Shown: positions 6,572-15,029, counted from the first letter of the stretch. The stretch: 22,453 bases of DNA from Oscillospiraceae bacterium (GCA_031280855.1 JAITGH010000124.1:1-22453), one strand, 5' to 3'. Made by a program: numbers and translations. Notes: generated from the letters alone by a model not told the origin.

Positions 6572-8581
6572 ATGTCAGCCAAAGTTCGTAACATCGCGCT
6601 TCTGGGGCATGGCGGCTCCGGGAAGACCAGCCTTGCGGAGAGCATTCTATACTTGACCGGTCAGATCGACCGGCTCGGCAGGGTCTCCGACGGGAACACG
6701 ACCTCCGACAGCGACTCGGAGGAGACGAAGCGCAAGATCTCCATCTCCGCGTCGCTTTTGTACACGACGCATAAGGACGTAAAGATCAACGTAATCGACA
6801 CGCCGGGCTACTTCGATTTCGTGGGTGAGGCGTTGCAGGCGATAAGCGTCGTGGACGCGGGGATCATCGTGCAGGGTGCGAAGGGCGGGGTCTCCGTCGG
6901 CACCGAGAAATCGTGGGAGTATCTGGACGTCCGGAATCTTCCGAGAATGGTTTACATCTCCAAGCTGGAGGAGGAGAACGCGGACTTCAACGCGGTGTAT
7001 ACCGAGCTTCGCGCGAAGTTTGGTAACAAGGTCTGCCCGGTGGTTATCCCGATGATGACGGGAACGAAGTTCGAGGGCGTTATTGACATCGTCGCGAAGA
7101 AGGCGTACGTTATCAAGGACGGGAAACCGACGGAGACCACGATTCCGGATAACGCTCAAGCCACGGTTGACGAGTACTACGGCTTCCTTGCGGAGGGGGT
7201 TGCGGAGACCTCTGAGGAACTGATGGAGAAGTTTTTCGCGGGTGAGCCGTTCAGCGACGAGGAAGTACTTACGGGAGTAAGCGCGGGCGTGAGGGAGGGG
7301 ACGATCGTTCCGGTAGTCTGCGGCTCCGCATTCGTTGGCTCCGGCACTATGCGGCTTCTTGACATGGTGGTCAACCTGCTGCCCGCGCCGGAGGTCAGCG
7401 CCGACCCGACGTCTATGTTCGTCTTCAAGACGACCTCCGACCAGTACGGCAAATTCTCCTACTTCAAGGTGATGAGTGGAACGGTAACGGCGGACGCGAA
7501 TGTTACGAACGTTCGTACCGGTTCGTCGGAGAAACTCGGGCACATCTATATCATGCAGGGTAAGAAGAATACGGAGGTCAGGGCGATCGAGTGCGGAGAC
7601 ATCGGCGCGGTCTCGAAGCTTGCTGATACGAAGACGAGCGATACCCTGCGCGACCCTAAGAGCACGGCGGAGTACGCGCCGATCGCGTTCCCGCGCCCGG
7701 TGTACTCCATGGCGATCTTCCCGAAGACTAAGGGGCAGGAGGATAAGATCGCGCAGGGGTTAACGCGGCTCGGCGAGGAGGACTACACCTTCAAGATTGA
7801 GAATAACGCGGAGACTCACCAGATGGTCGTCTCCGGAACCGGCGATATTCAGCTCGACGTTATATGCAGTCGGCTTAAGAGCAAGTTCGGGGTTGAGACG
7901 GAGCTGACGCCCGCTCGAGTCCCGTATCGTGAGACGATTCGCAAGAAGACGGATCAGATCCAGGGACGGCATAAGAAGCAATCCGGAGGTCACGGACAGT
8001 TCGGCGACGTGAAGATCGTTTTTGAGCCGGGCGAGAGCGAGGAACTGACGTTCGTGGAGACGGTGTTCGGCGGGTCGGTTCCGAAGAACTTCTTCCCTGC
8101 GGTGGAGAAGGGACTGCGGGAGTCGACGGTGAAGGGCGTGCTTGCGGGTTATCCGGTCGTGTTTTTGAAGGCGACGCTGGTCGACGGCTCGTACCACCCG
8201 GTGGACAGCTCGGAGATGGCGTTCAAGCTTGCGGCGGCGATCGCGTATAAGGAGGGACTGCCGAAGGCGAGCCCGACGATACTGGAGCCGATCGGGACGT
8301 TGAAGGTGCTCGTGCCCGATCACTACATGGGCGACATAATCGGGGACTTGAACAAGCGGCGCGGGCGAGTGCTTGGCATGAATCCCGTCGGAGGCGGCAA
8401 GCAAGAGATCGAGGCGGAGGTTCCAATGTCCGAGATGAGCAGCTACGCGATCGACCTGCGGAGCATGACGCAGTCTCGCGGCTCGTTCTCCATCGACTTC
8501 GCGCGGTATGAGGACGCGCCGTCGAACATTCAGCAGAAGATCATCGAGGAATCGAAGCTTGCGGCGGACGCGCACGACTGA
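6572..8581 (+). CDS. fusA: Elongation factor G paralogue (EF-G2/FusA2-like translational GTPase)
   Basis: A 669-residue translational GTPase of the EF-G family. The G domain has G1 GHGGSGKT (12-19) and G3 DTPGYFDF (76-83). The G2 region reads KRKISISASL without the usual RGITI threonine. The G4 position, normally NKMD, reads SKLE (130-133, in ISKLEEENADF). Domains II to V follow, including the domain IV loop region QSGGHGQFGDVKI and the C-terminal GDLNKRRGRVLGM stretch typical of EF-G domain V. The divergent G2/G4 and isolated position (no rpsL, rpsG or tuf beside it) suggest this is the second, FusA2-like EF-G common in Firmicutes rather than the main translocase. Start: ATG with GAAAGGA nine bases upstream. 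Likely ribosome-associated and cytosolic; its specific role is not deducible. Confidence 0.9.
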   Translation: MSAKVRNIALLGHGGSGKTSLAESILYLTGQIDRLGRVSDGNTTSDSDSEETKRKISISASLLYTTHKDVKINVIDTPGYFDFVGEALQAISVVDAGIIVQGAKGGVSVGTEKSWEYLDVRNLPRMVYISKLEEENADFNAVYTELRAKFGNKVCPVVIPMMTGTKFEGVIDIVAKKAYVIKDGKPTETTIPDNAQATVDEYYGFLAEGVAETSEELMEKFFAGEPFSDEEVLTGVSAGVREGTIVPVVCGSAFVGSGTMRLLDMVVNLLPAPEVSADPTSMFVFKTTSDQYGKFSYFKVMSGTVTADANVTNVRTGSSEKLGHIYIMQGKKNTEVRAIECGDIGAVSKLADTKTSDTLRDPKSTAEYAPIAFPRPVYSMAIFPKTKGQEDKIAQGLTRLGEEDYTFKIENNAETHQMVVSGTGDIQLDVICSRLKSKFGVETELTPARVPYRETIRKKTDQIQGRHKKQSGGHGQFGDVKIVFEPGESEELTFVETVFGGSVPKNFFPAVEKGLRESTVKGVLAGYPVVFLKATLVDGSYHPVDSSEMAFKLAAAIAYKEGLPKASPTILEPIGTLKVLVPDHYMGDIIGDLNKRRGRVLGMNPVGGGKQEIEAEVPMSEMSSYAIDLRSMTQSRGSFSIDFARYEDAPSNIQQKIIEESKLAADAHD

Positions 8582-8721
8582 GGAGCGAGGGTTTAGGAAT
8601 GAGGACGGAGGTTTGGACGGGGGACGCGTTCGCCTGAATCCTTCCGCCTGAACTCTTGTCGACTGAGTAGTCAAACTTAGAAAGGATGTGGGAACGCGCT
8701 TACGCCGTTCCCAATATTGCC

Positions 8722-9453
8722 ATGACACCACAAAACGAAGCCCGGAAGGGCGAGTTCGCGAAGACGGTGCTAATGCCGGGCGACCCGCTTCGCGCCAAGT
8801 TCGTCGCGGAGAACTTCCTGACGGACGCGAAGCTTGTCAACAACGTCCGCTACGCGCAGGGCTATACCGGCACGTACAAGGGCACACCGATCTCGGTGAT
8901 GAGCTCCGGCATGGGAATTCCCTCGATGGGCATATACTCGTACGAGCTGTACAACGTGTACGACGTTGACCACATCATCAGGATCGGCACCGCCGGAGGG
9001 ATCAGCGAGAAGCTGAAGCTACGCGACGTCGTCGCCGCGATGGGGGCGAGCACGAACTCCGCCTACGCGCAGAACCAGTTCAAGCTGTTCGGGCAACTGT
9101 GCGCGACGGCGAGCTATCGAATGCTGGAGACTTGCGTCGCGGTCTCGCGGGAGCGCGGGTCGAGTCTCGTCGTCGGTAACGCGTACTGCACGGACAACTT
9201 CTATGACGCGAGCGGAGCCGCGCTCGAGTGGGGTAAGCTCGGTTGCCTCGTCGTGGAGATGGAGAGCTACGCGCTGTACACGAACGCGTTGCAAGCGGGC
9301 AAGGAGGCGCTCGCGCTGTTCACTGTCAGCGACCACATCGTTACGGGTGAGGAGGACGATCCGCAGTCGCGGCAGAACTCCTACACGGAGATGATGGAGA
9401 TCGCGCTGGAAACAGCAGTCAGGATACAGGGGTTAGGAGTTAGGGGACGATAG
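8722..9453 (+). CDS. deoD: Purine nucleoside phosphorylase DeoD type
   Basis: A hexameric-type purine nucleoside phosphorylase that splits (deoxy)ribonucleosides with phosphate to give base plus (deoxy)ribose-1-phosphate in purine salvage. With the ATG at 8722 the 243-residue protein lines up with the E. coli enzyme residue for residue: G20 in MPGDPLRAK, R24, R43, R87, T90, M180-E181 (VEMES), D204 (SDHIVTGEE) and R217 all fall at the expected numbers. His4, which a neighbouring subunit contributes to the active site, is Gln here. An in-frame ATG at 8686 directly abuts AAAGGA with no spacing and would add 12 atypical residues; neither start has an ideal Shine-Dalgarno, so homology decides. The last residues (IQGLGVRGR) look like read-through into intergenic-type DNA. 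Confidence 0.93.
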   Translation: MTPQNEARKGEFAKTVLMPGDPLRAKFVAENFLTDAKLVNNVRYAQGYTGTYKGTPISVMSSGMGIPSMGIYSYELYNVYDVDHIIRIGTAGGISEKLKLRDVVAAMGASTNSAYAQNQFKLFGQLCATASYRMLETCVAVSRERGSSLVVGNAYCTDNFYDASGAALEWGKLGCLVVEMESYALYTNALQAGKEALALFTVSDHIVTGEEDDPQSRQNSYTEMMEIALETAVRIQGLGVRGR

Positions 9454-9519
9454 ACGCGCAGTGCTCCCGTGGTTTGCGCTCCCCTGCCGCCTGAGTACTG
9501 AACCCTGAATCCTGAGTCG

Positions 9520-10554
9520 TTAACGCTCGATATAAGGCGGGCCGAACTTCTCCCAGCCGACGATGTCGGAGAGAGCCGTCAGGATACTCGTCATACTGCT
9601 ACCGGTCTCGAACTCTTCGAAGTCCTGAAGCAGCGAAGAGTCCGCACAGCGCGGAATGGTAACGCTGAAGGTAACGCCGTTATCGCGGTTCGAGGCAATG
9701 ATGTTCCCGCCATGCTGTCTGGCGACGTGAAGTGCGGCCGACATGCCAAGCCCGAGCCCTCCGTACGCTGTGCGCTCCTGCCCGTAGGCGTTGAACAGGT
9801 GAACGTCCGGGTTGCTGTGCCGAGACTCTGCGTACAGCTGAGCGATCGTAATGATCACGGCGTTGTCCGTCGCCGAGATCGTTAGCTTGACGGCGCAGCC
9901 GCTTTCCGGGGCGAATAGCACCGCGTTCGAGATCAGGTTCAACAGCATACGCTCCAGCTTCATCGGGTCGCCGCTGACGATGCTTTCGCCGGGTTGGGTA
10001 AGATCGGAATACTTCAGCGTGACGTTCGGCACGTCAAGCAGCGCGGTGACCGAGCCCGTAAGATTCACGCATAGCTCCGCCAAATCGATGACGCTCGCGT
10101 TAAGCAGTGCGCGATCCTCGTCAAGCGTATCCGTGAGATTGTCGGCAAGCCTGTGAAGCTTGGAGCGCGTCCTGCGCATTATGTTCAGGTACTTGTTAAC
10201 GTCATCACCGTCGAAGATCCGCTTCTCCAGCAGATTCAGCGACGCGTGCGCAACGCCGAGTTCCTCACGCAGCAATCCGTTGATGCTTTTCAGTAACTGG
10301 AAGAACGGATTCGTGCTGTCCGAGGTACCCGTAACGAACAACTGAGTGTTGCCGTTAAGCTGAGCGGCGAACCGATATGGGGTGCCGTCAATCTCGGTGG
10401 CATACTCTGAGAGCATACACATGACGGGTCGCTCGCCGGGTTGCATAAAGTCACTTCGCGCTATGGAATTCGCCGCTACGATCTCACCATTGCTGATGCC
10501 CACTGCCGCGTCTGTAAACTGCTCCAGGAGTTCCGATAATTTATTGTTGTACAT
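9520..10554 (-). CDS. PAS/histidine-kinase-like protein, degenerate
   Basis: A 344-residue cytosolic protein built like a sensor kinase: a PAS-like segment (residues 1-75, LLEQFTDAAVGISNGEIVAANS), a DHp-like helical pair (about 85-145) and a GHKL ATPase domain (about 160-300) with an N box at ERMLLNLISNA (201-211) and a G2 box GGLGLGMS (265-272). The H box reads LREELGVAH, so the phosphoacceptor His position is Glu97, and the expected D-x-G-x-G of the G1 box is absent (IAQLYAESRHSNPD). A strong predicted promoter (10600-10628) has its -10 inside the codons after the longer in-frame ATG at 10611, so the start is placed at 10554. No membrane segment and no response regulator are adjacent. It is divergent from the solute-binding protein gene. 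It may sense or bind rather than phosphorylate. Confidence 0.75.
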   Translation of the reverse strand: MYNNKLSELLEQFTDAAVGISNGEIVAANSIARSDFMQPGERPVMCMLSEYATEIDGTPYRFAAQLNGNTQLFVTGTSDSTNPFFQLLKSINGLLREELGVAHASLNLLEKRIFDGDDVNKYLNIMRRTRSKLHRLADNLTDTLDEDRALLNASVIDLAELCVNLTGSVTALLDVPNVTLKYSDLTQPGESIVSGDPMKLERMLLNLISNAVLFAPESGCAVKLTISATDNAVIITIAQLYAESRHSNPDVHLFNAYGQERTAYGGLGLGMSAALHVARQHGGNIIASNRDNGVTFSVTIPRCADSSLLQDFEEFETGSSMTSILTALSDIVGWEKFGPPYIER

Positions 10555-10599
10555 GATGTTAAAATTCCCCAAATCAACGCTTATTATTTGTCCACTATC

Positions 10600-10628
10600 A
10601 GTATAACTCATTTTCTCTCATCATGCAA
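10600..10628 (-). promoter_or_regulatory. Predicted sigma-A promoter for the kinase-like gene
   Basis: On the minus strand: TTGCAT (10628-10623), a 17-base spacer, then TATACT (10605-10600). Both boxes are near consensus. Transcription would start around 10593, after the first possible start codon at 10611, so the downstream ATG at 10554 is the likelier start. Confidence 0.6.
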
Positions 10629-10736
10629 CAATAATCTCTAGAAAAATTGTGCAACTTTTGAAGTAAAACGCTCATACCACTTCACCAAGGCTTACAAATA
10701 CGCGCTTCAGAGCCGATGTAAAAAAAGGAGACGACC

Positions 10737-13388
10737 ATGCAAAAAAAACTTCGCCGCGCCGTCGCGCTATTGGTTACGACCGTGACGCTGATGACGCTGA
10801 TCACGGGTTGTAAGAAGGAAGAGACCGCGAAGACTCCGGAGTTCGTCTACGTGCCGACGTACGTTACGCTGAACTCCGATATTACGGAGATGCAGATGCC
10901 GCTGATCCACGGCGATACCATATTTTACCTTCGGAACGTGATTGTTGACCAAATTGAGGTAAGCTTCGACGAGGGCGAGGGCGACGTGAAGCCTATGCCG
11001 ATGCCGCGCTCAGCGGCGGCACTCGCTTCCTCTGCGGAAGCCGTTGACGTTGACGGCGATGAGCCTGCGGAGGGCGAGGGTTACTATGACGAGGGTTACG
11101 AGGACTACGGCGGGAACTATTACCTACAAGACATATATGAGTACCGGCTGTTCCAAGTGAACGCGGACGGCACGGGTAACCGCGAGGTTGCGGGCTATCG
11201 CCCGCCGCCGCTTCCGGAGGACGCGCCGGTCGGCAACAGCTTCTATGTGAACAACTTCCTCTCGGTCGGCGACGGATCCGCGTGGATCTGTGAGACGCTG
11301 TACTACTCCGTGCAAAGTACGGGCGGCGAGTGGGTGACAAAGGGCGAGGCGCAGATCCGCAGGATCGAGCTTGAGACCGGGGCGACGCTGTCGACGCTGG
11401 AGTCGTTTGTGCTTACCTCCGGCTCCGGCGACGATAAGGGCTATAAGAATCTGGATACGTTCATCGCCGCGCCGGATGGGCGGATCATGATCCTAACGAC
11501 GTACTATGACTCCACGACTCAAACGTCGGGTCGCGATTTCTACGTTTACGCGGCTGACGGGTCACTGCAGACGAGCTTCCAGCACCCGGACGATCCGAAC
11601 GGCGAGTGGGTGCGGCAACCGATCATTACGCCGGACGGCGGATTCGCCGTTACGGTAACGGATCAAGAGGGGAAGAGCTACGTCCGCCCGGTTGACACTG
11701 CCGCGAAGAAGCTCGGCGATCGCGTCGGCGAGTACCCGTCGTCGGGCTGGAGCCCTCAAAGCGTGCGAGTCGACAACATGGAGTGCATGAACGACAGTAC
11801 GGGGATATTCAGCTTCGAGTTCGGGAAGACGGATCGCACGTACATCGTTGACTGGATCGACGCGGACATCGATTATAACAACGTGATGTTCGTAGGCGCG
11901 ATAGGCAGCGACATAATATGCGCGCAGTTCCTGTATGACTCGAATCTTGGTACGAACTCCGGCAGTTTGATTCGCTTGACGAAGACGAAGTACTCGGACG
12001 TTGTGCAGAAGAAGGTGCTGACGCTGGCGTGCGTCGGGCTGGACTGGGCCATACGTTCGGACATCATCAAGTTCAATAAGCAGGATCCGAACTATCGGAT
12101 AAAGGTCGTGGATTACTCGGTGTACAACAACGGCTGGGACGACCACAGCGGGGTGACGAAGCTATCGACGGAGATCATCGCGGGTAACGTGCCGGACATC
12201 ATCTTGAACAACTATCAGATCCCGTATATGACATACGCGGCGAAGGGCGTGTACGCGGATCTGTACCCGTTGCTGGAAAAGGATACGGAGCTTGGCGGGC
12301 GTGCGGCGATTCTGCCGTCCATGCGAACGGTGATGGAGTCAGGGAGCGGTAAGCTGTTACAGGCGGCGTGGACGTTCTCAATCGGGACGTTCGTCGGCAA
12401 GGAGAGCAACGTCGGGGCGGAGCCGGGCTGGACGATGGACGAATTCACCGCCGCGCTTGCGAACCTTGCGCCCGGCGCAACGGGTTTCGCACGCATTTAT
12501 ACTCGCGCCGACCTCATGAGCTCGCTGTACAATTACAGCATAAACGAGTACGTGAACTGGGAGAGCGGGGTATGCACGTTTGACTCGCCGGAGTTCGCTA
12601 AACTGATCACCTACGTCAGAAGCTATCCGGAGACAATCAACTGGGAGACGGACTTCGGGCCATACTATGACCAGCGGAGCGAGATCATGAACGACCGTCA
12701 GCTCATCGACGTCACCGGGATCTATGACTTTAACGCATTCTTGGATTTGGACACGGCGTACGGCGGCGATATGGCGTTCAAGGGCTTCCCGTGCGCGAGC
12801 CGCCAGAGCGGAACGGTGGAGCTTGGCAGTACGCTTTCGATTACCTCGCGGTGCTCCGACCCTGACGGCGCGTGGCGGTTCGTCCGACAGGTGTTTACCA
12901 AAGAGTACCAGCAGAGTCAGGCGTGGTGGTTCCCGACAAACGCGAGCCTATTCGAGGAGCGTCTGGCGGAGGCGATGACGGAGAATACCGCCGACCCATA
13001 CGGCGAGTACGACTCCGGGTACGACTCCGGATCTGCGGCTCCGACGGGGACTCCGGCTCCGCAACCGTCGCTGACTCCGGAGGAGATCGAGGCAATGCAC
13101 GTGATCGTCACTCCCGCGGGCACCTACATCTATCCGAAGGGCTATGCGTGGGTCAGCAGTGGCGACGGCACCGACGGCTCGATCCCCTACTACGCCATGA
13201 CGGAGGCGCAGCGCGATAAACTGATGAAGCTGATCAACTCGATCACCAGACAGCAGTACATCGATCAGAAGATCGCGGAGATCTGCGACGACGACTTGAA
13301 AGTCTTCTTCGCAGGTCAGAAGAGCGCGGAGGAGACCGCGAGGGTTATCCAATCGCGAGTCTCGACCTACGTCAACGAGCAACGCTAA
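10737..13388 (+). CDS. Large solute-binding lipoprotein (ABC-type, family 1-like) with an extra N-terminal domain
   Basis: An 883-residue exported lipoprotein. The N terminus has a positively charged start, a hydrophobic stretch and a lipobox LITGC with Cys25 as the lipidated residue, so it should be anchored to the outer face of the membrane. Residues about 40-410 are beta-rich, with repeated Asp/Gly/Tyr-rich blades and an acidic low-complexity insert near 100-125, reminiscent of a beta-propeller. From about 424 (KKVLTLACVGLDWAIRSDIIKFNKQ) it becomes an extracellular solute-binding fold (KLSTEIIAGNVPDIIL, then Trp/Tyr-rich C-terminal lobe). A Pro/Thr-rich linker lies near 765-780. Typical binding proteins have 400-550 residues, so this one is far longer. 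AAAAAGGAG precedes the ATG. No permease or ATPase gene is adjacent, and the ligand cannot be inferred. Confidence 0.85.
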   Translation: MQKKLRRAVALLVTTVTLMTLITGCKKEETAKTPEFVYVPTYVTLNSDITEMQMPLIHGDTIFYLRNVIVDQIEVSFDEGEGDVKPMPMPRSAAALASSAEAVDVDGDEPAEGEGYYDEGYEDYGGNYYLQDIYEYRLFQVNADGTGNREVAGYRPPPLPEDAPVGNSFYVNNFLSVGDGSAWICETLYYSVQSTGGEWVTKGEAQIRRIELETGATLSTLESFVLTSGSGDDKGYKNLDTFIAAPDGRIMILTTYYDSTTQTSGRDFYVYAADGSLQTSFQHPDDPNGEWVRQPIITPDGGFAVTVTDQEGKSYVRPVDTAAKKLGDRVGEYPSSGWSPQSVRVDNMECMNDSTGIFSFEFGKTDRTYIVDWIDADIDYNNVMFVGAIGSDIICAQFLYDSNLGTNSGSLIRLTKTKYSDVVQKKVLTLACVGLDWAIRSDIIKFNKQDPNYRIKVVDYSVYNNGWDDHSGVTKLSTEIIAGNVPDIILNNYQIPYMTYAAKGVYADLYPLLEKDTELGGRAAILPSMRTVMESGSGKLLQAAWTFSIGTFVGKESNVGAEPGWTMDEFTAALANLAPGATGFARIYTRADLMSSLYNYSINEYVNWESGVCTFDSPEFAKLITYVRSYPETINWETDFGPYYDQRSEIMNDRQLIDVTGIYDFNAFLDLDTAYGGDMAFKGFPCASRQSGTVELGSTLSITSRCSDPDGAWRFVRQVFTKEYQQSQAWWFPTNASLFEERLAEAMTENTADPYGEYDSGYDSGSAAPTGTPAPQPSLTPEEIEAMHVIVTPAGTYIYPKGYAWVSSGDGTDGSIPYYAMTEAQRDKLMKLINSITRQQYIDQKIAEICDDDLKVFFAGQKSAEETARVIQSRVSTYVNEQR

Positions 13389-13549
13389 ATCCGCGGTAAT
13401 GCCATAAATTTGTGTATTACTTCGTCTGCCTCCCTTGCTGTTTTTTCATGCCTCACTTATGCAACGGTGGAGCAGTGAAAAACATACAGCGGCGGTCGTT
13501 ATCCTCGTACTACAACAAATTTCCGGCAATACCGTAATCGCGACGATAG

Positions 13550-13581
13550 AACCGGCTGAGCGCGAGTGCGCTCAGCCGGTT
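13550..13581. promoter_or_regulatory. Perfect 14-bp-stem hairpin in the leader just before the aminotransferase gene
   Basis: AACCGGCTGAGCGC (13550-13563), loop GAGT, then the exact reverse complement GCGCTCAGCCGGTT (13568-13581). It ends two bases before the GGAGG Shine-Dalgarno of the aminotransferase gene. There is no T-run after it on either strand, so it is not a standard terminator. It could be an mRNA-stability or translation-control element, or an operator palindrome. The rest of the 13389-13549 gap shows nothing I can name. Confidence 0.75.
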
Positions 13582-13592
13582 ACGGAGGGAAG

Positions 13593-14762
13593 ATGACATA
13601 TAATTTCGACGAGCAAATCAACCGCTACGGTACGGACAGCATAAAGTACGAACCGGAGAAACGCGGGCGGAGCGCGTCCGTGCTTCCGATGTGGGTCGCG
13701 GATATGGACTTCCGCGCACCGCCGTTCGTACTTGACGCGCTTCACCGCCGGGTGGTGCACGGAATCTTCGGATACTCGGAGCCGGGCGGCGAGTATTACG
13801 GCGCAGTGCGCGAGTGGTTCCGCTCCCGCTTCGATTGGACGGTGGAGCCGGAGACGGTGACGCTGACGTTCGGGGTCGTCAACGCGGTTAACCTCGCCGT
13901 ACGCGCATTCACAGCGGAGGGCGACGGCGTGATCATACAGCAGCCCGTGTACTACCCGTTCGAGAGCGCGGTGCGCGATAACCGTCGGACTCTGCTGGTT
14001 AACGAGCTTGTCATGGAGCGCGGACGCTACGTCATGGACTTGGACGACTTCGCGGAGAAGGCGAAGCGAGCAAAGCTGTTCATACTGTGCAGTCCGCACA
14101 ATCCCGTCGGGCGAGTTTGGACGCGTGAGGAGCTTCGCGCCGTCGGGGAGATCTGCCTGCGCAACGGCGTTACCGTGATCTCCGACGAGATCCACGCGGA
14201 CTTCGTCTACGCTCCGCACCGCCACACGGTGTTCGAGACTCTGTCGCCGGAGTTACGCGAGATCACGGTGACGTGCACCGCTCCGAGCAAGACGTTCAAC
14301 CTTGCGGGTCTGGCGATCTCTAACATCATGATTGGTAATGAGGAGCTGCGCCGCGCATTCCGGGCAGAGTACAACGCGGCCGGACTGAGCCAGCCATCGC
14401 TGCTGGGTTTCGCCGCGTGCCAGAGCGCGTACTCGCCCGAGGGCGCGGTTTGGCTTAAGCAACTGCTTGCGTACCTTGAGGGTAACATCGCGCTGATGCG
14501 GGAGTTCCTCCGCGATCGCGTCGGCGAGGTGAAACTCGTGGAGCCCGAGGGCACGTATCTGCTGTGGCTGGACTGCCGCGCCTTGGGAGAGCGCAACGTG
14601 AGCGCGTTCATGGAGAAGCGAGCGGAACTGTGGCTTGACGGCGGCGAGATGTTCGGGGAGAGCGGACGCGGCTACCAGCGAGTCAATATCGCGTGCCCGC
14701 GCTCGACGCTCTCGCTTGCGTTAGCGCGGCTCGAGTCCGCAGTGCGAGCGCGGCGCGGTTAG
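13593..14762 (+). CDS. patB: PLP-dependent aminotransferase / C-S lyase of the PatB/MalY family
   Basis: A 389-residue fold-type I PLP enzyme of the MalY/PatB group, typically cystathionine beta-lyase (cystathionine to homocysteine, pyruvate and ammonia) or a related C-S lyase. The family N terminus is present (YNFDEQINRYGTDSIKYE, then LPMWVADMDFRAPPFV). PLP-site elements follow in order: CSPHNPVGRVW (166-176), SDEIHADFVY (197-206) and the Schiff-base lysine K233 in TAPSKTFNLAGL. The open frame extends to a GTG at 13566, but that codon lies inside the hairpin; the ATG at 13593 has GGAGG four bases upstream and yields the canonical N terminus. The protein is cytosolic with no signal peptide. 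Substrate choice (cystathionine or another cysteine conjugate) cannot be read from the sequence, and no transporter or methionine gene adjoins it. Confidence 0.92.
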   Translation: MTYNFDEQINRYGTDSIKYEPEKRGRSASVLPMWVADMDFRAPPFVLDALHRRVVHGIFGYSEPGGEYYGAVREWFRSRFDWTVEPETVTLTFGVVNAVNLAVRAFTAEGDGVIIQQPVYYPFESAVRDNRRTLLVNELVMERGRYVMDLDDFAEKAKRAKLFILCSPHNPVGRVWTREELRAVGEICLRNGVTVISDEIHADFVYAPHRHTVFETLSPELREITVTCTAPSKTFNLAGLAISNIMIGNEELRRAFRAEYNAAGLSQPSLLGFAACQSAYSPEGAVWLKQLLAYLEGNIALMREFLRDRVGEVKLVEPEGTYLLWLDCRALGERNVSAFMEKRAELWLDGGEMFGESGRGYQRVNIACPRSTLSLALARLESAVRARRG

Positions 14763-14784
14763 CGGTTAGCGGTTAGCGGCACGG

Positions 14785-14964
14785 TTAGCCGTAGCCTCGA
14801 TCGGAGGCGTACGCCGCAACCAGTATGCCCGCTATCAGCGCAATCAGCGACCAGTCCATCGCCGAGCGCCCAAGCTCGTGACGCTCCAATAGCAACAGTA
14901 CCACCGTCGCCGCAAGTAACGCGTCCGCCGCGCATATCGCAACTTTCATTATCTTATGTACCAT
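14785..14964 (-). CDS. Small hypothetical membrane protein, 59 residues, two predicted helices
   Basis: On the minus strand an ATG at 14964 opens a 59-residue frame ending in TAA at 14785. The sequence is strongly patterned as a two-helix membrane hairpin: hydrophobic residues 7-26 (VAICAADALLAATVVLLLL), a charged turn ERHELGRSAMDW (27-38), a second hydrophobic stretch 39-52 (SLIALIAGILVAAY) and a short polar tail ASDRGYG. A GGAGG lies about 17 bases before the ATG, further than ideal, so the start is weakly supported; an in-frame stop follows just upstream. The pattern is unlikely in random GC-rich DNA, but no family is recognised. It faces the end of the aminotransferase gene, convergent with it. 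Confidence 0.5.
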   Translation of the reverse strand: MVHKIMKVAICAADALLAATVVLLLLERHELGRSAMDWSLIALIAGILVAAYASDRGYG

Positions 14965-15029
14965 GCGCCCATTCTACCACGCCTCCCCAATCTTTTCAAC
15001 GCTCAAATCCCGGAAATAGAGGTACGTTT

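Noticed and set aside
7760..8731. 323-codon minus-strand frame opposite the EF-G gene
   Set aside because: Arg/His-rich antisense shadow of conserved EF-G domains III-V; no motif, no ribosome site.
13400..13460. Terminator for the solute-binding gene at the T-rich stretch CTGTTTTTTC
   Set aside because: There is a T-run but no convincing stem directly before it.
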